Of a stretch of 64,000 nt of DNA, positions 21,191-35,352 are shown piece by piece. The translations under genes were made by a program, and so were the position numbers. Source of the stretch: Paralichthys olivaceus (Eukaryota > Chordata > Actinopteri > Pleuronectiformes > Paralichthyidae); NCBI RefSeq assembly GCF_024713975.1, contig NC_091112.1, positions 9,222,001 to 9,286,000 of the forward strand, read 5' to 3'. Position 1 is the first letter of the stretch. The number at the start of each line of letters is the position of its first letter. Below the pieces are notes generated by a model, which saw only the letters and a program-made list of their open reading frames with translations, made no database searches and was not told where the DNA came from.

Positions 21191-22779
21191 TGTTATACAG
21201 GTTTTTACAAAAAGCCAGTCTCTTGTTTTCTTTAATTTTCTGCTCTGCATCCATGTGGAAACATTTAATAGATAGTCACAGTTGTTATCGATATGAATCA
21301 TTATCAGGGTCGATTCATATCTTTTCAAACTTTTTTAACACAAATCTGGGGCTCACCAACAGAAGCTGCATAATGATTAATTTGTGGTTCTATTTTAACA
21401 TATTTAAATATTCAATTTAAAAAGCAAAGATATCATTTAATAAGCATAATGCGTATTAAGCTTATTTTCCACATGTTTTCCCATTTCTTGTCAATGAGAA
21501 TCCTACACATCCAGTCCACCGTGAATTAACTCCCACATAGTTGATTCTAACACTTTTTAAGGGTTTATGTAGCTCCACACTTTCCAGTTTCAAGTGTTTT
21601 CCAGAGTTAAATTTACATTCTGAAAATAATAAAACATTTAACTTTATGCCAGAGTTCCTTTTTCAACTCGTGTTAACGTAATACGTAGGGATTAGACAAT
21701 AACTGTGTAGTTACATTTTTCTTTACTGGGTAGTTTCACTCCTTAATGTGTTCAGCTGTCTACACTGAAAAAAAGAATTAATTCCCTTGAATGATCTGGT
21801 AATTTGGAAGTGAAATCGAATTGTTCCTGAAATAAAAGGGATTAAATGCGATGACATATTCTGCTGCAAAAAAATCTCAGAGGATTAAAATATCAACTAA
21901 TGTCATACACACAGCTTTGTCATAACATTTTATGAAAGCCCTGACATTCAAATTCAACTATCGCGAGTTCTCATGAGACCAGTTGCAGAAGTTGTGAATG
22001 GGAAACCACAAGTCTTCACGAACAGTAACTAGGAGGAGGAATGACAGAGGAGATTAAGGCTAAAAACAGGTTGTGAATGATGCCATTTTAAATTGAATTT
22101 GAGTCGGTGTGAGACACCACAGGAGCTGTATGGAGGCTTTTTGTCTGTTGTTTTATGTGTTTGATAAATTGGTCACCAGCCTCTCCAATGATAATGGATA
22201 ATCCCCTGAAACTCCAGAAGTATTTTGTGGACTCAAACACTTCACCCACCCCTCCATCGGCAGAGAGCTGAGTAGATAATGAGTGAATTCTCATCATATG
22301 GCTATAAGTCTAGTATTTGTCTGTTACAAATGATCACGAATGACCCAGATCACATCTTGAAGATAAGATAAGATACTTATTACAGCAACAAAAGTTAAAA
22401 TGAGGTCGACGAGAGAACATGTGAGCCTACTTCCTCCTTTCCTTTGTATTTGAACATTTTTAGGACTAAGATTTAAGGAAATAATAGGACATATTTCAGT
22501 GATGGATGCTGGAGTGAGCAGGTTTGGACTCATCACAACATCAACTAACACATGACAAATACAAAACAGAAACAGGATGTAGTTCATATGTCAGGAAGTA
22601 TGGTAATATATTGTCAAAATAAAAGCACATGAATCTCAGAGATAGTCCAAAGAAAGTGGCAGTGTGAGTGAGCCCAGTGCAGAAATAAAGATCTCAGAAT
22701 AATGAGATCATGTTCAACATTTGAAGGGACAATATTGCGGCCATTTTTCATCATCACATACATGAAGTTAAGGGATAAA

Positions 22780-22941
22780 TGGTGGGACTTTACTTGGGAA
22801 GTGGTGTGTGTGTGTGATTGCTGTTGGTTTGACAGCAGCTAGGGGTCGCTGTGTCTGTGTCTGACCGGTGGCAGTGATCAGATAAGAGGCTGAAACACTC
22901 ACATTCCCCTGCAGTTCACTTCTGGAGCCTCGTCTGTAGTG
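22780..22941 (+). promoter_or_regulatory. necab1: NECAB1 5' UTR / proximal promoter region
   Basis: Sequence immediately upstream of the ATG at 22942 has a short TG run (about 22803-22815) and a GATAAGAGG motif near 22880. There is no CpG island, unlike the other promoters in the window, which fits tissue-restricted expression. The transcription start is not determinable here. Confidence 0.35.
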
Positions 22942-23506
22942 ATGGATTGTTCAGAGGAGGTTCAGTCTGTGTGTGAGGAGCCCTGCGCTCAGATGGAGCT
23001 GAAGAAGGGGATGTCTATTTTCATTGATGTGAGTAAAACATGTTTAATAATCCTTACAGGAAAGAAAAATGACTTTAATATTCATTACTGCTGCTTACAT
23101 TTTGTTTTTGTAGTCATCCATAGCTTATCAAAGCAGGAAAAAATTAAATGTACAACTATTATAAAAGCGTTTTTCTATGTATTTGGAGAAAAAGATGCAT
23201 TTTTACTTTTCAAATGTGCGTGTCAGTGATTTATTTCTTAGAGGTTTTGTATCACCTCAGTTAATGTGGAACCCTGTTGTGTATGCAGGGTACAGCCCTG
23301 TTGTAAGGGATGAATGAATTTGACAAGCCTGACCTTTAATTTAGCCTCTTGTTTTCATAGCCTGGTCATCCATCCATATGTCGTTGTTCAGAAGCAAATA
23401 CCAAGTCAATGAAATTCTTGACTTTTTTCATTTCTAATGCTAAAACCGATTTCTTTTATTTTTTGTTTTTATTTATGCCATGTATGCATCATTATAGTTT
23501 GTGATC

Positions 23507-23568
<62 letters not shown>

Positions 23569-26500
23569 CATGGCACTGCTTTGTTCCTTGGGTATTTGCC
23601 ACCTAATTATATTAAACCCATATTTATCCGCACTATGTTATTAAATTCAGTGTCTTCACCATGAACGTGTTTGTGGCTCGGGTGGATGCTCACATGGGAG
23701 ATTTATATGAAAGCAGGAAGTCGTGTATAGATCACATCAAACGCCTCACTGATGTTGACGTATGTGGAACTGACTGACAGGGAGTGAAACCCCCGTCATC
23801 TTCACAGATGAGCTGATCGACGGCCTGGATTCTGTTATTTCTTGACTTCTCCCTTTACAAGTTTCTGCACACTGGCTCCAAAAGAGTCATTACTCCTGCC
23901 ACAGGTTGTGTTTCCATATCTTCATCCTTTTGATGGTGTTTTGGTGCCAGAGTTCCACTTCATTAATGGATTTAATAGAGGGAAAATAAATCCATTCCAA
24001 TTCTGGGTTTGATTGATTAATTGTACTCATTGGATGTAAAAGATTAAACAAGATGGAATGAGACAATGAGACCAAATCATAGGTTGTTACAGGGTTTGAA
24101 ACAGTGATGGTGTTATTATTATCTGAATCATCAATGTAACACATTCACGAGCAGGAAGATGTATAGATGAGTAATTGGAGAGCTGGAGAGCTGGAACCAA
24201 CATTTATTTCCATTGTTGATTAATCTGCAGATCATCAGCGACACAGTGAATAATACTTCACATTATCATCAAGCCTCAGACAATCTCATGAATTAAATCA
24301 AGTCCAAACTTAGTAGAGCACATACCTCTGCCAAGACCCAGCGGTCCCCGTATGACACCACAACCACTCAAGAACCAGATTCTTATTAAGATCTGCTCTA
24401 CACACTCGTAAATATCAGTCCACTAAACATGCCTGAATATTTTGTCCGTCAAGATTCATGAATTCTTCTCAATTCTTAATCAAGGGGGATGTTGAAAAAC
24501 GGTCCGATCTCACAATGTTAAAGAAAGTTTTTCCTGGATCTACACCGAAATCTTATTGGTTCTTTCCAGACCTGTAACACATCCTTACACCAAGTTTCGA
24601 GGTTATCCATTTAGTTGTTGTTTTAAACAAACTAACGAACAAATGTACAGGGGTGACAACATAACCTCCTTGGCGGAGATAACAATAGTCCAGAAAACAA
24701 AGATATTTAGATACTATATATTATATTATATCTTTACAGTATAAAGCTGGAAAGATCAAATATTTGGTATTTTTTTACTTTAAATTTGACTTCAATCTCC
24801 ATGAAAACAGTTGGTGATGAGACTTGTTGATTAACTAAGCTATTGATCGTTACAGTTCTACGACAGAAAATAAAGACATTCGATTTGGGACATAGACGTG
24901 ACGATTGATTGTTTCCATGTTGCAATTAACAGTGTTTTCGTTCCTCTGCCTTCATTCATTCCTCACACGGCCGCTCCGCACTGTGGCCTCGTACAGATAA
25001 ATGAAGCTGTGCTGAAATCGACTGACTACTGATGAGAGTTAGATGTGGATAAAAGATGAGTAGAAACAGAGAAGCAGCAGGTCTGTAAGGATGTTGGACA
25101 GAAATGAAGTGATTGGCAGAAGAAATTTAGAGAATTATTTAAGTCAGAGCACAGGAGAGACGGCCAAGTACTAGAGAACAGTGGGTGTAGTTTTTAATTT
25201 GCTTCTTTATCCTCATGTCGCACCGAGCTAGAGCAAACCTAGGAGGGAACAATTTTGTTTTCACATTCAGTTTTACTTTTTAGATCTGGCGCATAAAGGA
25301 TTATAGTCAGATTTCGCCTGCAGGGATGATGTGTAAATACACTCAGATTCTGCTTCAGTGCCAACATCACAAGATGAGAAGATGCTATTTTGAGATGGAT
25401 GGCTCAACCCTTTTCAAGCTGATGTGGTCATTGCCACTCTGACTTTCATCTCGTCTGGACTGTGGGGCAGCGCTATCAATAATTTAATGACCCACTGCTT
25501 TTGAGAGTGTGATCGATGATCCCCACTCACACACACTCACAAACACACTTATTTGAACTTTGATGATGTGAAACCTTTGCTGACGATCCTTCTTTCTTCT
25601 CCCTCTTGTTACAGATTTTACGGCGAGCTGATAAAAATGGTAAATATCACACAAACACCCTCATGCATCTCTGGCATTAATACTTTGACGTCTGCACTAC
25701 AGTTTGTGAAAACAGATGTACAAGTTCCTCAATTAAATTTGGATCATGACTCCATGGCAAAACGCTTTCAGTTTCCATGGAAACAGGAATCTGACTATGT
25801 CCACAGAGTCCCAGAATCAGTGTGTAAATGAAGATGGACATCAAGAGTTTTATTAGTTACTTTAATCACTGCAGTCCATTCTTAATATATCTGAGGTTTT
25901 AGAGCTGAAGGCTCAACACATATTCTGCTGTTGTTTCACCTTCCCTATCTTGTGCTTGTGAAGTGTAAAAATAAATAAAATATTTGTTGATAAGTAGAGA
26001 CCGCAGGAGTCTGAATTCAAGTTTCTACCCATTCATCCTGGTCCAACCTGTGAACCTGAATAGTCAGATGAAGACAGTCTAAAAGGAAATGAAATAACAC
26101 TGTGGATCTCCAGATTTTTTGGCACACAGGCCTTGCATTTTAATTTATTGAGTCTGATTTATGACATCAAGTCAGAATTAAATAAAATTCCTTCAAATTC
26201 CAGTGATAGCATTTTTAATCATTCGCAAATATGTTATACGTTCAATCTCATAAAGGAATAATTTGACATTTTGGGAAACATGCTTTTCCAGAGTAAGATC
26301 TTAAGAAGAATAGATGGATCAGGATGACAGCTGGATGGTTAAAGTAGAAGCGTATATGTTCTGTCAGGTGTTCATGAGACAGACGAGTAGAAGACGTGTC
26401 TAAAGAACCCCCTGTGCAGAGATGCTGTCAGAGCTGCTAATGGTTTTGTGCAGAACCAGGTTTGCCGTCTCTCCCTGTTAAAGTCCTTGTGCTAAGCAAA

Positions 26501-29500
26501 GCTAACCAGTTGCGAGCTGTAGCTTAATATTTACCACATGAACTCAAAATACTTGGAGAAAAAGATTTATTTGTATTTTATTTTATGAAATATATGATGA
26601 AAACTGGAATCCTAAATGGGAACTAGTCATTTTCACTGCATCCACTGCACAGCTGTGGTTTTAGATCCTGTATGAAAATACATGTCGTCTATTTCTCCTG
26701 CTGAGACAAATTTAATTTCACACATTTAAATGTTTTTTGGATCAGGAACAGGGATTATGTTTAAACTGGCATGTTAACAGACATCATTATGTCACACAGC
26801 TGTCCTCCCACCAGCAGCCCTCATTTTGAACATATTTAATATAAATGACCAAAAATAGCCAATTCAGAATTCATTATTCACGTGACATGACATGCTTCAT
26901 AATTCAAATGTCTCACGCCGTGAGTGATTTCAGTTCTCATCATGCAGGAAAATAAACAACCATCACACGTCTTTGTTTTTTAGTGTTTTGCAAACAGCAA
27001 CATTTATATGTCAGGTTTGTTCCCAGATTATTCCTGAGCTCACTGTGAGTCACCGTGTGCTCCATTTACGTGTGTGTATGTGTGTGTGTGTGAGCGCCTT
27101 TGTACATCCTTCAAAAGGGGCTCATGCTCACATCATCAACTGTGACATGACATTCATACTGAGCACCACCTCCAGAGCAGGTCAACGGTGAAAATTTAAA
27201 GATCACCACCTCACATCACACAGGGAAACACACTCGTGGAGCCTGGAGGCGCACTGAAATTCCCTAATGACATGTTATTGTACCAGTTTGTCCGTGCTAC
27301 GGACTTCCAGTCCTGTCATTTCTGTTTTCTGTGATACAAATAAGCAACATTATAGAAACTGGTCACTTGGCCTCGCCGTCTGCTGCAGTCCTGACACCTT
27401 GTTGACATGCTGCATTTGTGCTCTGTCCCCAGACGATGGGAAGCTTTCCTTTGATGAATTCAAGGCCTACTTCTCTGATGGAGTCCTGACAGCTGACGAA
27501 CTGCAGGAGCTCTTCCACACGATCGATACCCATAATACAGAGTAAGTCAGTTAATGTGTTCTCTTGGGATAAGCGTGAAGGAGGAGAGGTCAACCATGTG
27601 GATGAAATGGAACTGCAGAGGCCATTCCTTGCTATTCGGCAATATTATAAATATGCTTTAGTGTCTCTTACATAAACAGTGAAACATTGTTTGACGGATG
27701 GAAATATCAGGTCAACACTGTGACAACTGAATTTGTCTCCAACCAAAAAGGATTTGTCAAATATAATAATTTACTTAGATTTTGCCGCAGCTCAGTTTTT
27801 GTCTGCCATGAAAAAAGTCTTGACATGTTTTCAAGCCAAACTGGAAACACTCCCCAGGCTTAAGTTTTATAAGAAATCTTGTTTATGCTTGTTTTTTTTT
27901 AATCATTTTTTTCTAGAGAATATAATGTGAAAAATCACAAACATCCCAAAAGTGACTCTTGACTTAAAAATAAAATATTTAAAGGAAACTTTGCCACACG
28001 CTCTGAGGAGACTTTTCTATTTATTCATAAGCTCAGTATGACGGTGATATGAAGATGTGAAGTGAAGCATTGTGGGCAGTGGACTGTGTGTCTGTCCCTC
28101 TGCAGGACACAGGAGACTCATGTCAAATAAATGTCTCCGTTCAGCTGTCAACCTGTCGCACATTTTTAGATCTTACATGTAAGAATTTCAGACAGGCTGA
28201 TATTACAACACTGCAGTACTATATTATAATTATCATTATTATTATTACTGCTGGGTATATCATCAGCTCCCATCCTCCTTATTCAGTCCTCTGTTATCAA
28301 ACATTTTGTTGAACATATCACGACAATTTACTTTCATGAAATTGTGAATTTCCTCTCCAGGGGATCAATCAACATACATCTTATCCTATGTGTCTGTATT
28401 TACTTTTTTAATTCTTCGTCCAATTTTAAAGCACAATGTCATTGAAATAGATATAATATAATATATTAATGAACCCCACAATTTAATATTTTATTAAGTG
28501 GTTGTGGTTGATGTATATTATATTTACCTCAGCAAGTATAATGTTTTATTAATAAGCACTTTATTAATTATAGAGTACATCACTTTCATTTCCACGTCCC
28601 TATTCTTCTGATCAAGAGGCTCAGAAGAGGAAATTCTAATTCCCACCATCAGCACTTTGCATCAGATCTGACTTGAATCCAAGGTCTTATTAAATCAGTT
28701 ACTGTGTGTGAATATTGATCGCGCCCTTTGTGTGGCCTTGTTATGTAGTCAGTCTTCAAGACTGCAGTTGAATCCTGTTCACAGCCACACAGAGGAGGCA
28801 GGGAGAGCAGGTCATTTCAGCAAAGCCAACAACATTTAGAAGAATGACAGAGGAGGGTTGAACATTTGCAGCTACGATATGTTAGCGCTATTTCTATTAT
28901 ATGGCGGGGGAAGATGAGAATTCTGTCATTAATTGTGCAGAGGTGTTTGAAACTTGAATTATTATTCAACACAACCTGAGAATCTCATTCTACAGTTTCT
29001 CAATCAAAGTGTCAAACTCTGGGTGTGTTCAATTCCCCTCTGCATCACTGTCAGTAGTAACAGGCACAACACACAAAGTCTTTCAGTGAGCAGTTAAATC
29101 TTCATGTGAGTCAGGAGATGACCAAAGTCATTAGTATTCATGTTGTCATGACCATTAGGTTTTAAAGAGAGATATGTGATTCTGGATCAAAGCCTTGCTA
29201 ATGTGTTTATACTGTTTTTACATGCATGTATGAACCACAGTCAGTTTTTAGACTTTATTTAACTTTTCAGGCCAAAGACAGTAGTAATACAATATGTGTA
29301 GTAGCTACTGTTCAGTGTAGTGTGCAAGGATCTCTGACCCATGTTTGGTCCATTGGTAAATAATTTATCTTAAGATGTCAAAACATGCAAGTTTCTTTCA
29401 ACACAAAAGTCAGAGTTTCATAATCTCAGTATAATATCTAACCTGTGCTTTACCTCCTCTGTTCTGGGCTCTCATCGTGTGGCTCTAAGTGTTTTCTCCT

Positions 29501-29596
29501 GTTTGGACCAATTGATCCCTGCAGCACTTTACCCTCTTGTGAATGACAGCTGCAGCTTGTGTGGAATAGAGTTAAAGCCAGTGTAATTCAGCACTG

Positions 29597-29656
<60 letters not shown>

Positions 29657-32197
29657 AGACCTCCTCCCTGAAGCACACCCATGCACAGACATTCATCACA
29701 AACAGCAAAAAGTTCTCAGGGGTTTCTGTTGAAGAATTCAGTGTCTGGCCTCTGGCTCACACCTCTGAGGGCAGAAAATAGAATTTAACTTCTTATGACA
29801 TATTTTTACTTGCCCCCATTCGTCATAACTCACTCATTTACCAAATCACAGTCTACAGAGAAAATTGCAGATAAGAAAGATTAGTCTGTCGCTTCCGTTA
29901 ACCTTGGAAACATTTGTTTTTAACTCTGTCAAAGAGGGGATGTTTCATTGGCGTTACACAAAAACTTCTGGAAGGATTATTTAATGAAACTTGGTGGAAG
30001 GATGAGGTATAGGTCAGGGAAGTACTGCATATATTTTGGTGTGGATCCGAATGAGGAGACGGATCCAGGACTTTCTCCCCCACTTTATTTAATATGTTTT
30101 TTTGACATTTTCCTTGATTTTGCTGTGAATAATTCATGGATCTTGATGAAAAAAAATCAAAATCCAGATCCAAATTTACATGTGGTTTTACAGTGTCACT
30201 GAGACAGAGTGCCATTCTAGTTTAATAAATCTTGTTTTATCTAATAATCTCGCATAATTTGTCTTTCAGCAACGTGGACACTGATGAACTCTGTGGTAAG
30301 TTTACACTTTATCTGAATAAACTCTGAATTTCATGAATAAGAGGCTTTTCTGTTCTGCTTGATTTATGTTGCTTTACCTTGCAGTCAGCAGCACCGTAGA
30401 CTCAAATGCTATTTGACACTTTGCCAGCATAAGGAAAGAACCATGTTAGACGCGGTCACATGCTCTATGACCAAACCCCTGCAGGCTGTGTCACTGAGGT
30501 GTCACACAAATGCTGCTTCACCACAACACCTAAAGCCCTGTCCGACTTCTTTAACTCACAAAATGTTTCTGTCTTTTTTCGTCCTGCTGTTGTGAAGAGT
30601 ATTTCTCCCAGCACCTCTGTGAATATGAGAATGTCCTTGCCGCCTTAGAAGACTTGAATAAATCCATACTAAAGGCCATGGACAAAACCAAGAAGGTAAG
30701 ATCTGAATAAGAATCTGATGAACCAACACCATTACTCTAATGAAGCTGCATATTGTGTCTCTAATGTTATGTAATGGCATGGAGATGATTGTGTCTAAAG
30801 TGTTATAGAATGAAACAACACTAAAATATATTCATATTCCTTTACATCCCTGTACAACACTGATAACACACACACACACACACCTCCACACAGAAAACAT
30901 CACACTGACATCTCATGTCGCGCACATAATGAGAATTTGAAGGGATGTTTGATTTACTCGCTGTGTGGCATGAGCTTCGCGCAAAACTCTCCCAGCATGC
31001 TCCTGTGATGCCCAGCTGGCTTCCTCACATCTCCCATTAGTCACATTTCCATTACAGAGCGAACAAGGACGAGCCGAGACTCATTCATGCACTAATTAAC
31101 CACCGGAACAAAACGTGTTATGATTCTTTCTGCATTGAAGCCAACGTAGACAAGGAAGCAAATGGGTTACTGAAGAAATGCACTGTGATCATTTGTGAAA
31201 CTGCATTTTATCCTCTTGATCTTAGTGTAACGCTGTGACATTATCAGAGAGGAGATAGAGGAGGTAAACGATGAGGACAAGAAGCGGCTCACTCCATCTG
31301 CAGGGAGAGCCTCTTTTTCTTTCTACCACTCACTCTCTGCAGTGTTTCATGTGACACATGACACACGCTGTGAAGATCTGCCCTGCTCTCGTCTCATCGG
31401 GGCTCCGTTTGGGAGTCAACCCACTCATTTGTCAGAGGTCGATTTTCATTAGCAAAGAAACAAGGTGACACATGTACACATCTAACTTCTGCAGTAACTA
31501 GAATGGCACGCAGTGGAGCACATACAGCACCTCTGCCAAGGCCCAACAGTATCAATTCAATCAAGCTAAACCACATTTCACACACTTTTCTCTAATTGTG
31601 TTTTTCCTCAATAAGTGCCAAGTTGTGATGAGGTGCGACAATCAAATTAGGCCTCAAATCATTTTGTGTTTTCCAGGAGAATATTTAAGAGCGGGAAGTA
31701 AGACAGAAAAACAGCACTGGACCATTATATTTCTCCCATTAACACTCCTGATGTTGTTTCCTCACAGACACACAACCACAAAATGGATATTTGAGCTCAA
31801 ATGAAAATAAATCATTCTGCACAAATTGAACAGAAGTGATGAGTTATAGACCAAAGCAACAAATTTCAAATCACATCACTACACCAGACTGTGTAGAGAC
31901 AGGATTTCACACCGCTGATGTCTCCTCTGGAGCCTTTTTAAAGTGCTTACTCCTTGAAGCCTCACTCTTAGTTTCCTCCTCTGCGGAGCGAGTGTGAAGC
32001 CATAAAACATTTCTGTGACCCTGAGTCACAGCACGAGAAAAGAAAAGAGGAGAAATGTATAATGTGTTGTATTTCTCTATTGGCTGAGGGAGGAGGAGAA
32101 CGGCATTAGTCACACACTAAAGCCCAGTTGTCTCTGAATTGTACATGTATTTGAGTGGGTGGTCTGTGGCTGTGGATGTGTGAGAGGGGGCTGGCTG

Positions 32198-32244
<47 letters not shown>

Positions 32245-33641
32245 TGTTGAGGTGTTTCTTTTTGTTGCATTTGAAGATTATTCTGTTCTGTGTGAAAAAC
32301 AGCCCTGATATTCTGAATTAACGAGATGAATTAAAAAATATCATACCCCCAAATCCTGTGAGAAGCTCTCACCAGTTCTGGAGCTACGGTTGTTGCTGCT
32401 AATCAACCCTCTGACAGTGCTGTGTGGTTACAAGCACAGTGTCAACAGAGGTAAGAGACTTAAAGTATCTTTAAATGTCTCAAACCCAAACCAAAATAAA
32501 ACTGGATTAAACTAAACAGCCCTGTTTTTCTGAATAAACAAGATTATTAAAATATTTTTTATCTCCAGTGAATGCAATATGCTTTCATACCTTCATATTT
32601 AACATCCACATATTTCATAGCAGGTCTCAGGTGTTGCTCATGTGCACATAGAGGATATTTACTGAATACAGACAATACTAATAATGCAGAAATGTTTAAT
32701 TCATCACTAAATTGGGTTTACTACACAAACTAGTACTTACATTCAGATGAGGTATTACTTCAGACTGTGTATTAAGATGGACAATGCGTCTCCACTTCTT
32801 CACAAAAATCTGCAGTAGTGATCCACCAATGGCAAATCAGTCTCAGCTGTCGATCGTGTTTCACACTTTTTTTAAAGCATCAACCAACTAATCAAAACCA
32901 AACTTAGAGGAAAAGAATAACACTTAATAAGAACAATATCAGATCTACCTGAAATGACAGAAACTATCTTTCCATCTTTCTCACTTCTGGGGACTGTCAC
33001 ATCGTCCATCTTTATATACAGCCCATGGCAAAAACAAATAAGCTCTGTTAAACTAAAAATCTAATTTAGCAAATCCCTGGTTTGAAACTAGTCTAAACTT
33101 TCTACGACTCTATCTTAGTGAGGAATTTCTGAGTAGCTGGTGCAACCCAGGTCCCAGTTCTGCCAAATCCCTGACTGTTGGTTTGTGATAAAGAATTTCA
33201 CATTTTCTCACAGTTGAGATAATTGACATTGGATGGTTTGTGTTCAGGATTTAAAAAATATTGAGCTGATATCATTTGGCAGAGGTAATGTGATTTTAAT
33301 CTTAACTACAGGGCTCATATAGTGGGATCTGGGCATCAGTGTGGGTCAGAGGCTGAATTCAAGGCTCTGTCTCCAACAAACCATTCATTTGACATTTTGT
33401 ACGACTGAAAATGAAACATGAGGGGAAAAAAACAAAAGAATCAGGCAGACCATAAGCTGTTTTATTGGACACACACACACACACAGGTGTAGATCACAGG
33501 AGGTAATCTATGCTCACATGGGAGACAGGAGACTGACCTTTACCAGTTTTATTGTGACTCACTCTCTCTGAGTGAATGTGTGTGCTCTTGTACAGATATC
33601 TTTGTGAGGACCAGTTAGAGCCTACAACCTACAGAGTGAGG

Positions 33642-33681
<40 letters not shown>

Positions 33682-35321
33682 GTGCTACACCTCAACAACT
33701 ATTAAACATGGAGCTTTTAAAATCGAACATCTTCCTTTAAAAAATGCTGCAATTAACAAAACACCAATGCTGCAATTACCAAGAGACCAAAACAGTCAAA
33801 CACATTCATTTTATTTGCCTCAGTCTCTCAATCTCTCTCTTTTTCCCTTTCTTTCTGTGTCTCACACATTTCGGTTCATTCATCAGACATTCTCTTATCT
33901 AACTTGTATTTGTGTTTCCCTTTAGAAATCTATTGTTAATTGAGCGCACAAACACGGGTATACAAACAGTAAACTGTGTTGTGCCGAGCATCATTCACTG
34001 CGCTCTGATTTAATCTAAAACAACACTCAGCCTCCTGCTCTGGTCCAGGCACAGCAAATGTTGCCTCCTCAGAAAGCCAGTCAGTCTGGTTTACTCATAA
34101 CGTATTGTTTGCTTTGGAGGAAATTATTTCTTAGATTTTGATTGAAGGTGCAGCTGATTGTTTCACATATTTGCTTTTATTTTTAAAATACTTTTCAACA
34201 TAATATAATGTTTCTGTCACAGAAAGTAAAAAAAACACCTGAGTTTGTTCATTAAATCTGCACTCAGCAATATTTTTATATTAGGACTAAATGATTAGAT
34301 GATATCTGTAGTGAATTATCAACATCTGTATTTTAGCATCTTTCAGCACATTATTTTGGTTCGTTATTGCAACTATGATTCTAAATCCACGATAAATTGC
34401 ATAGACCCACAATCCCAAACTCTTATAATCTTAAATGAACACAGGCGTCATTTAATTAGCAGGGGGTGTCTGGACATTGAGTGATGCTTGGCTGGCAACA
34501 TGTCACAGCTCTTGTTCTACCCTGTCGTCATTCTTCCTACTCTTATTCTCCTCCTCCTCCTCCTCTTCATCTTGACTGACAGGACTATCAGGAGTCCACC
34601 CACCTGGAGCAGTTTGTGACCCGCTTCCTGCTGAAGGAGACGACCAATCAGCTTCATTCGCTTCAAAGCTCGCTCGAGTGCGCTATGGAAACCACAGCTG
34701 AGCAGACTCGCCAGGAGAAGTGAGTGCTCTCAGGTCCCTCACAAACACACACACACACAAAATCAGCCTTTAAAACATGAACAAAATCTGTTGTACGGTG
34801 GCAACTATAATTACAGTGCCAGGCAACAAGATGGTTTCCTTCCATTTTAATTTATAAGACCACCTGCTCCTCCTTGTCTGCAGATGTCCATAATCCTTTC
34901 TTTATTCCATCACTGTGCACGTCCCCTCCCTGTTGGGAAATATAGGCAAATTGAGGACACAAATTAAAAAGCTATTTTCAAGACGTGAGAGAAATGAAAT
35001 ATGAAGAGAGTGGCATAACACACATGACAACATGGAAGATGCTGCTGCTCAAGTCAAAACAGAATCAAGGCATTGATTGATATTTCAGTCTCTTAATCTG
35101 ATTATACCTTCTACAAATGTGTCTAATTCAACTTGGCTATACTAAGATTGATGATTAAAGTCTTTGCATGACAGTTCAATGAATAGAATACATGACTTTG
35201 TGTGGTTGAAATAATCCTCTTGTTTAACTGACAATGAAATAATGAATTCTGACCCTGCAGCTTTTCTGTGTGTGAGAGGAGTGGATCATTGGATCATTGA
35301 TAATTAAACCTGAGGGGATTC

Positions 35322-35352
<31 letters not shown>

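Larger units (their letters stand above)
19971..22850. other. Intergenic region between divergent TMEM64 and NECAB1
   Basis: AT-rich with no supported gene. It holds a palindromic (TA)n block (20314-20343), an A15/T7 homopolymer junction (about 20608-20632), a fragment with AGAATCAGAATCTGCTTATTTG that resembles a common fish repeat (near 20365-20390), and a near-match CTCF motif at 21177-21190. Confidence 0.6.
23029..25614 (+). other. necab1: NECAB1 intron 1
   Basis: 2.6 kb between exon 1 and the 25-nt exon 2. Contains the (TC)n tract at 23506-23563 and a full-length family A repeat at about 24314-24683. No other gene supported. Confidence 0.7.
27542..30269 (+). other. necab1: NECAB1 intron 3
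   Basis: 2.7 kb. Contains the (AC)n tract at 29599-29654 and an inverted family A copy at about 29890-30185. No other gene supported. Confidence 0.7.
30696..34582 (+). other. necab1: NECAB1 intron 5
   Basis: 3.9 kb, the longest NECAB1 intron. Contains a short AC run (about 30865-30885), a family A fragment (31515-31590), (TG)n tracts at 32200-32241 and 33645-33679, a family B repeat fragment before the latter, and a (CTC)n tract at about 34548-34566 just upstream of the exon 6 acceptor. Confidence 0.7.

Noticed and set aside
33644-33925. Frames beginning with Cys-Val repeats
   Set aside because: Direct translation of (TG)n microsatellites; the same applies near 6746, 42447 and 45588.
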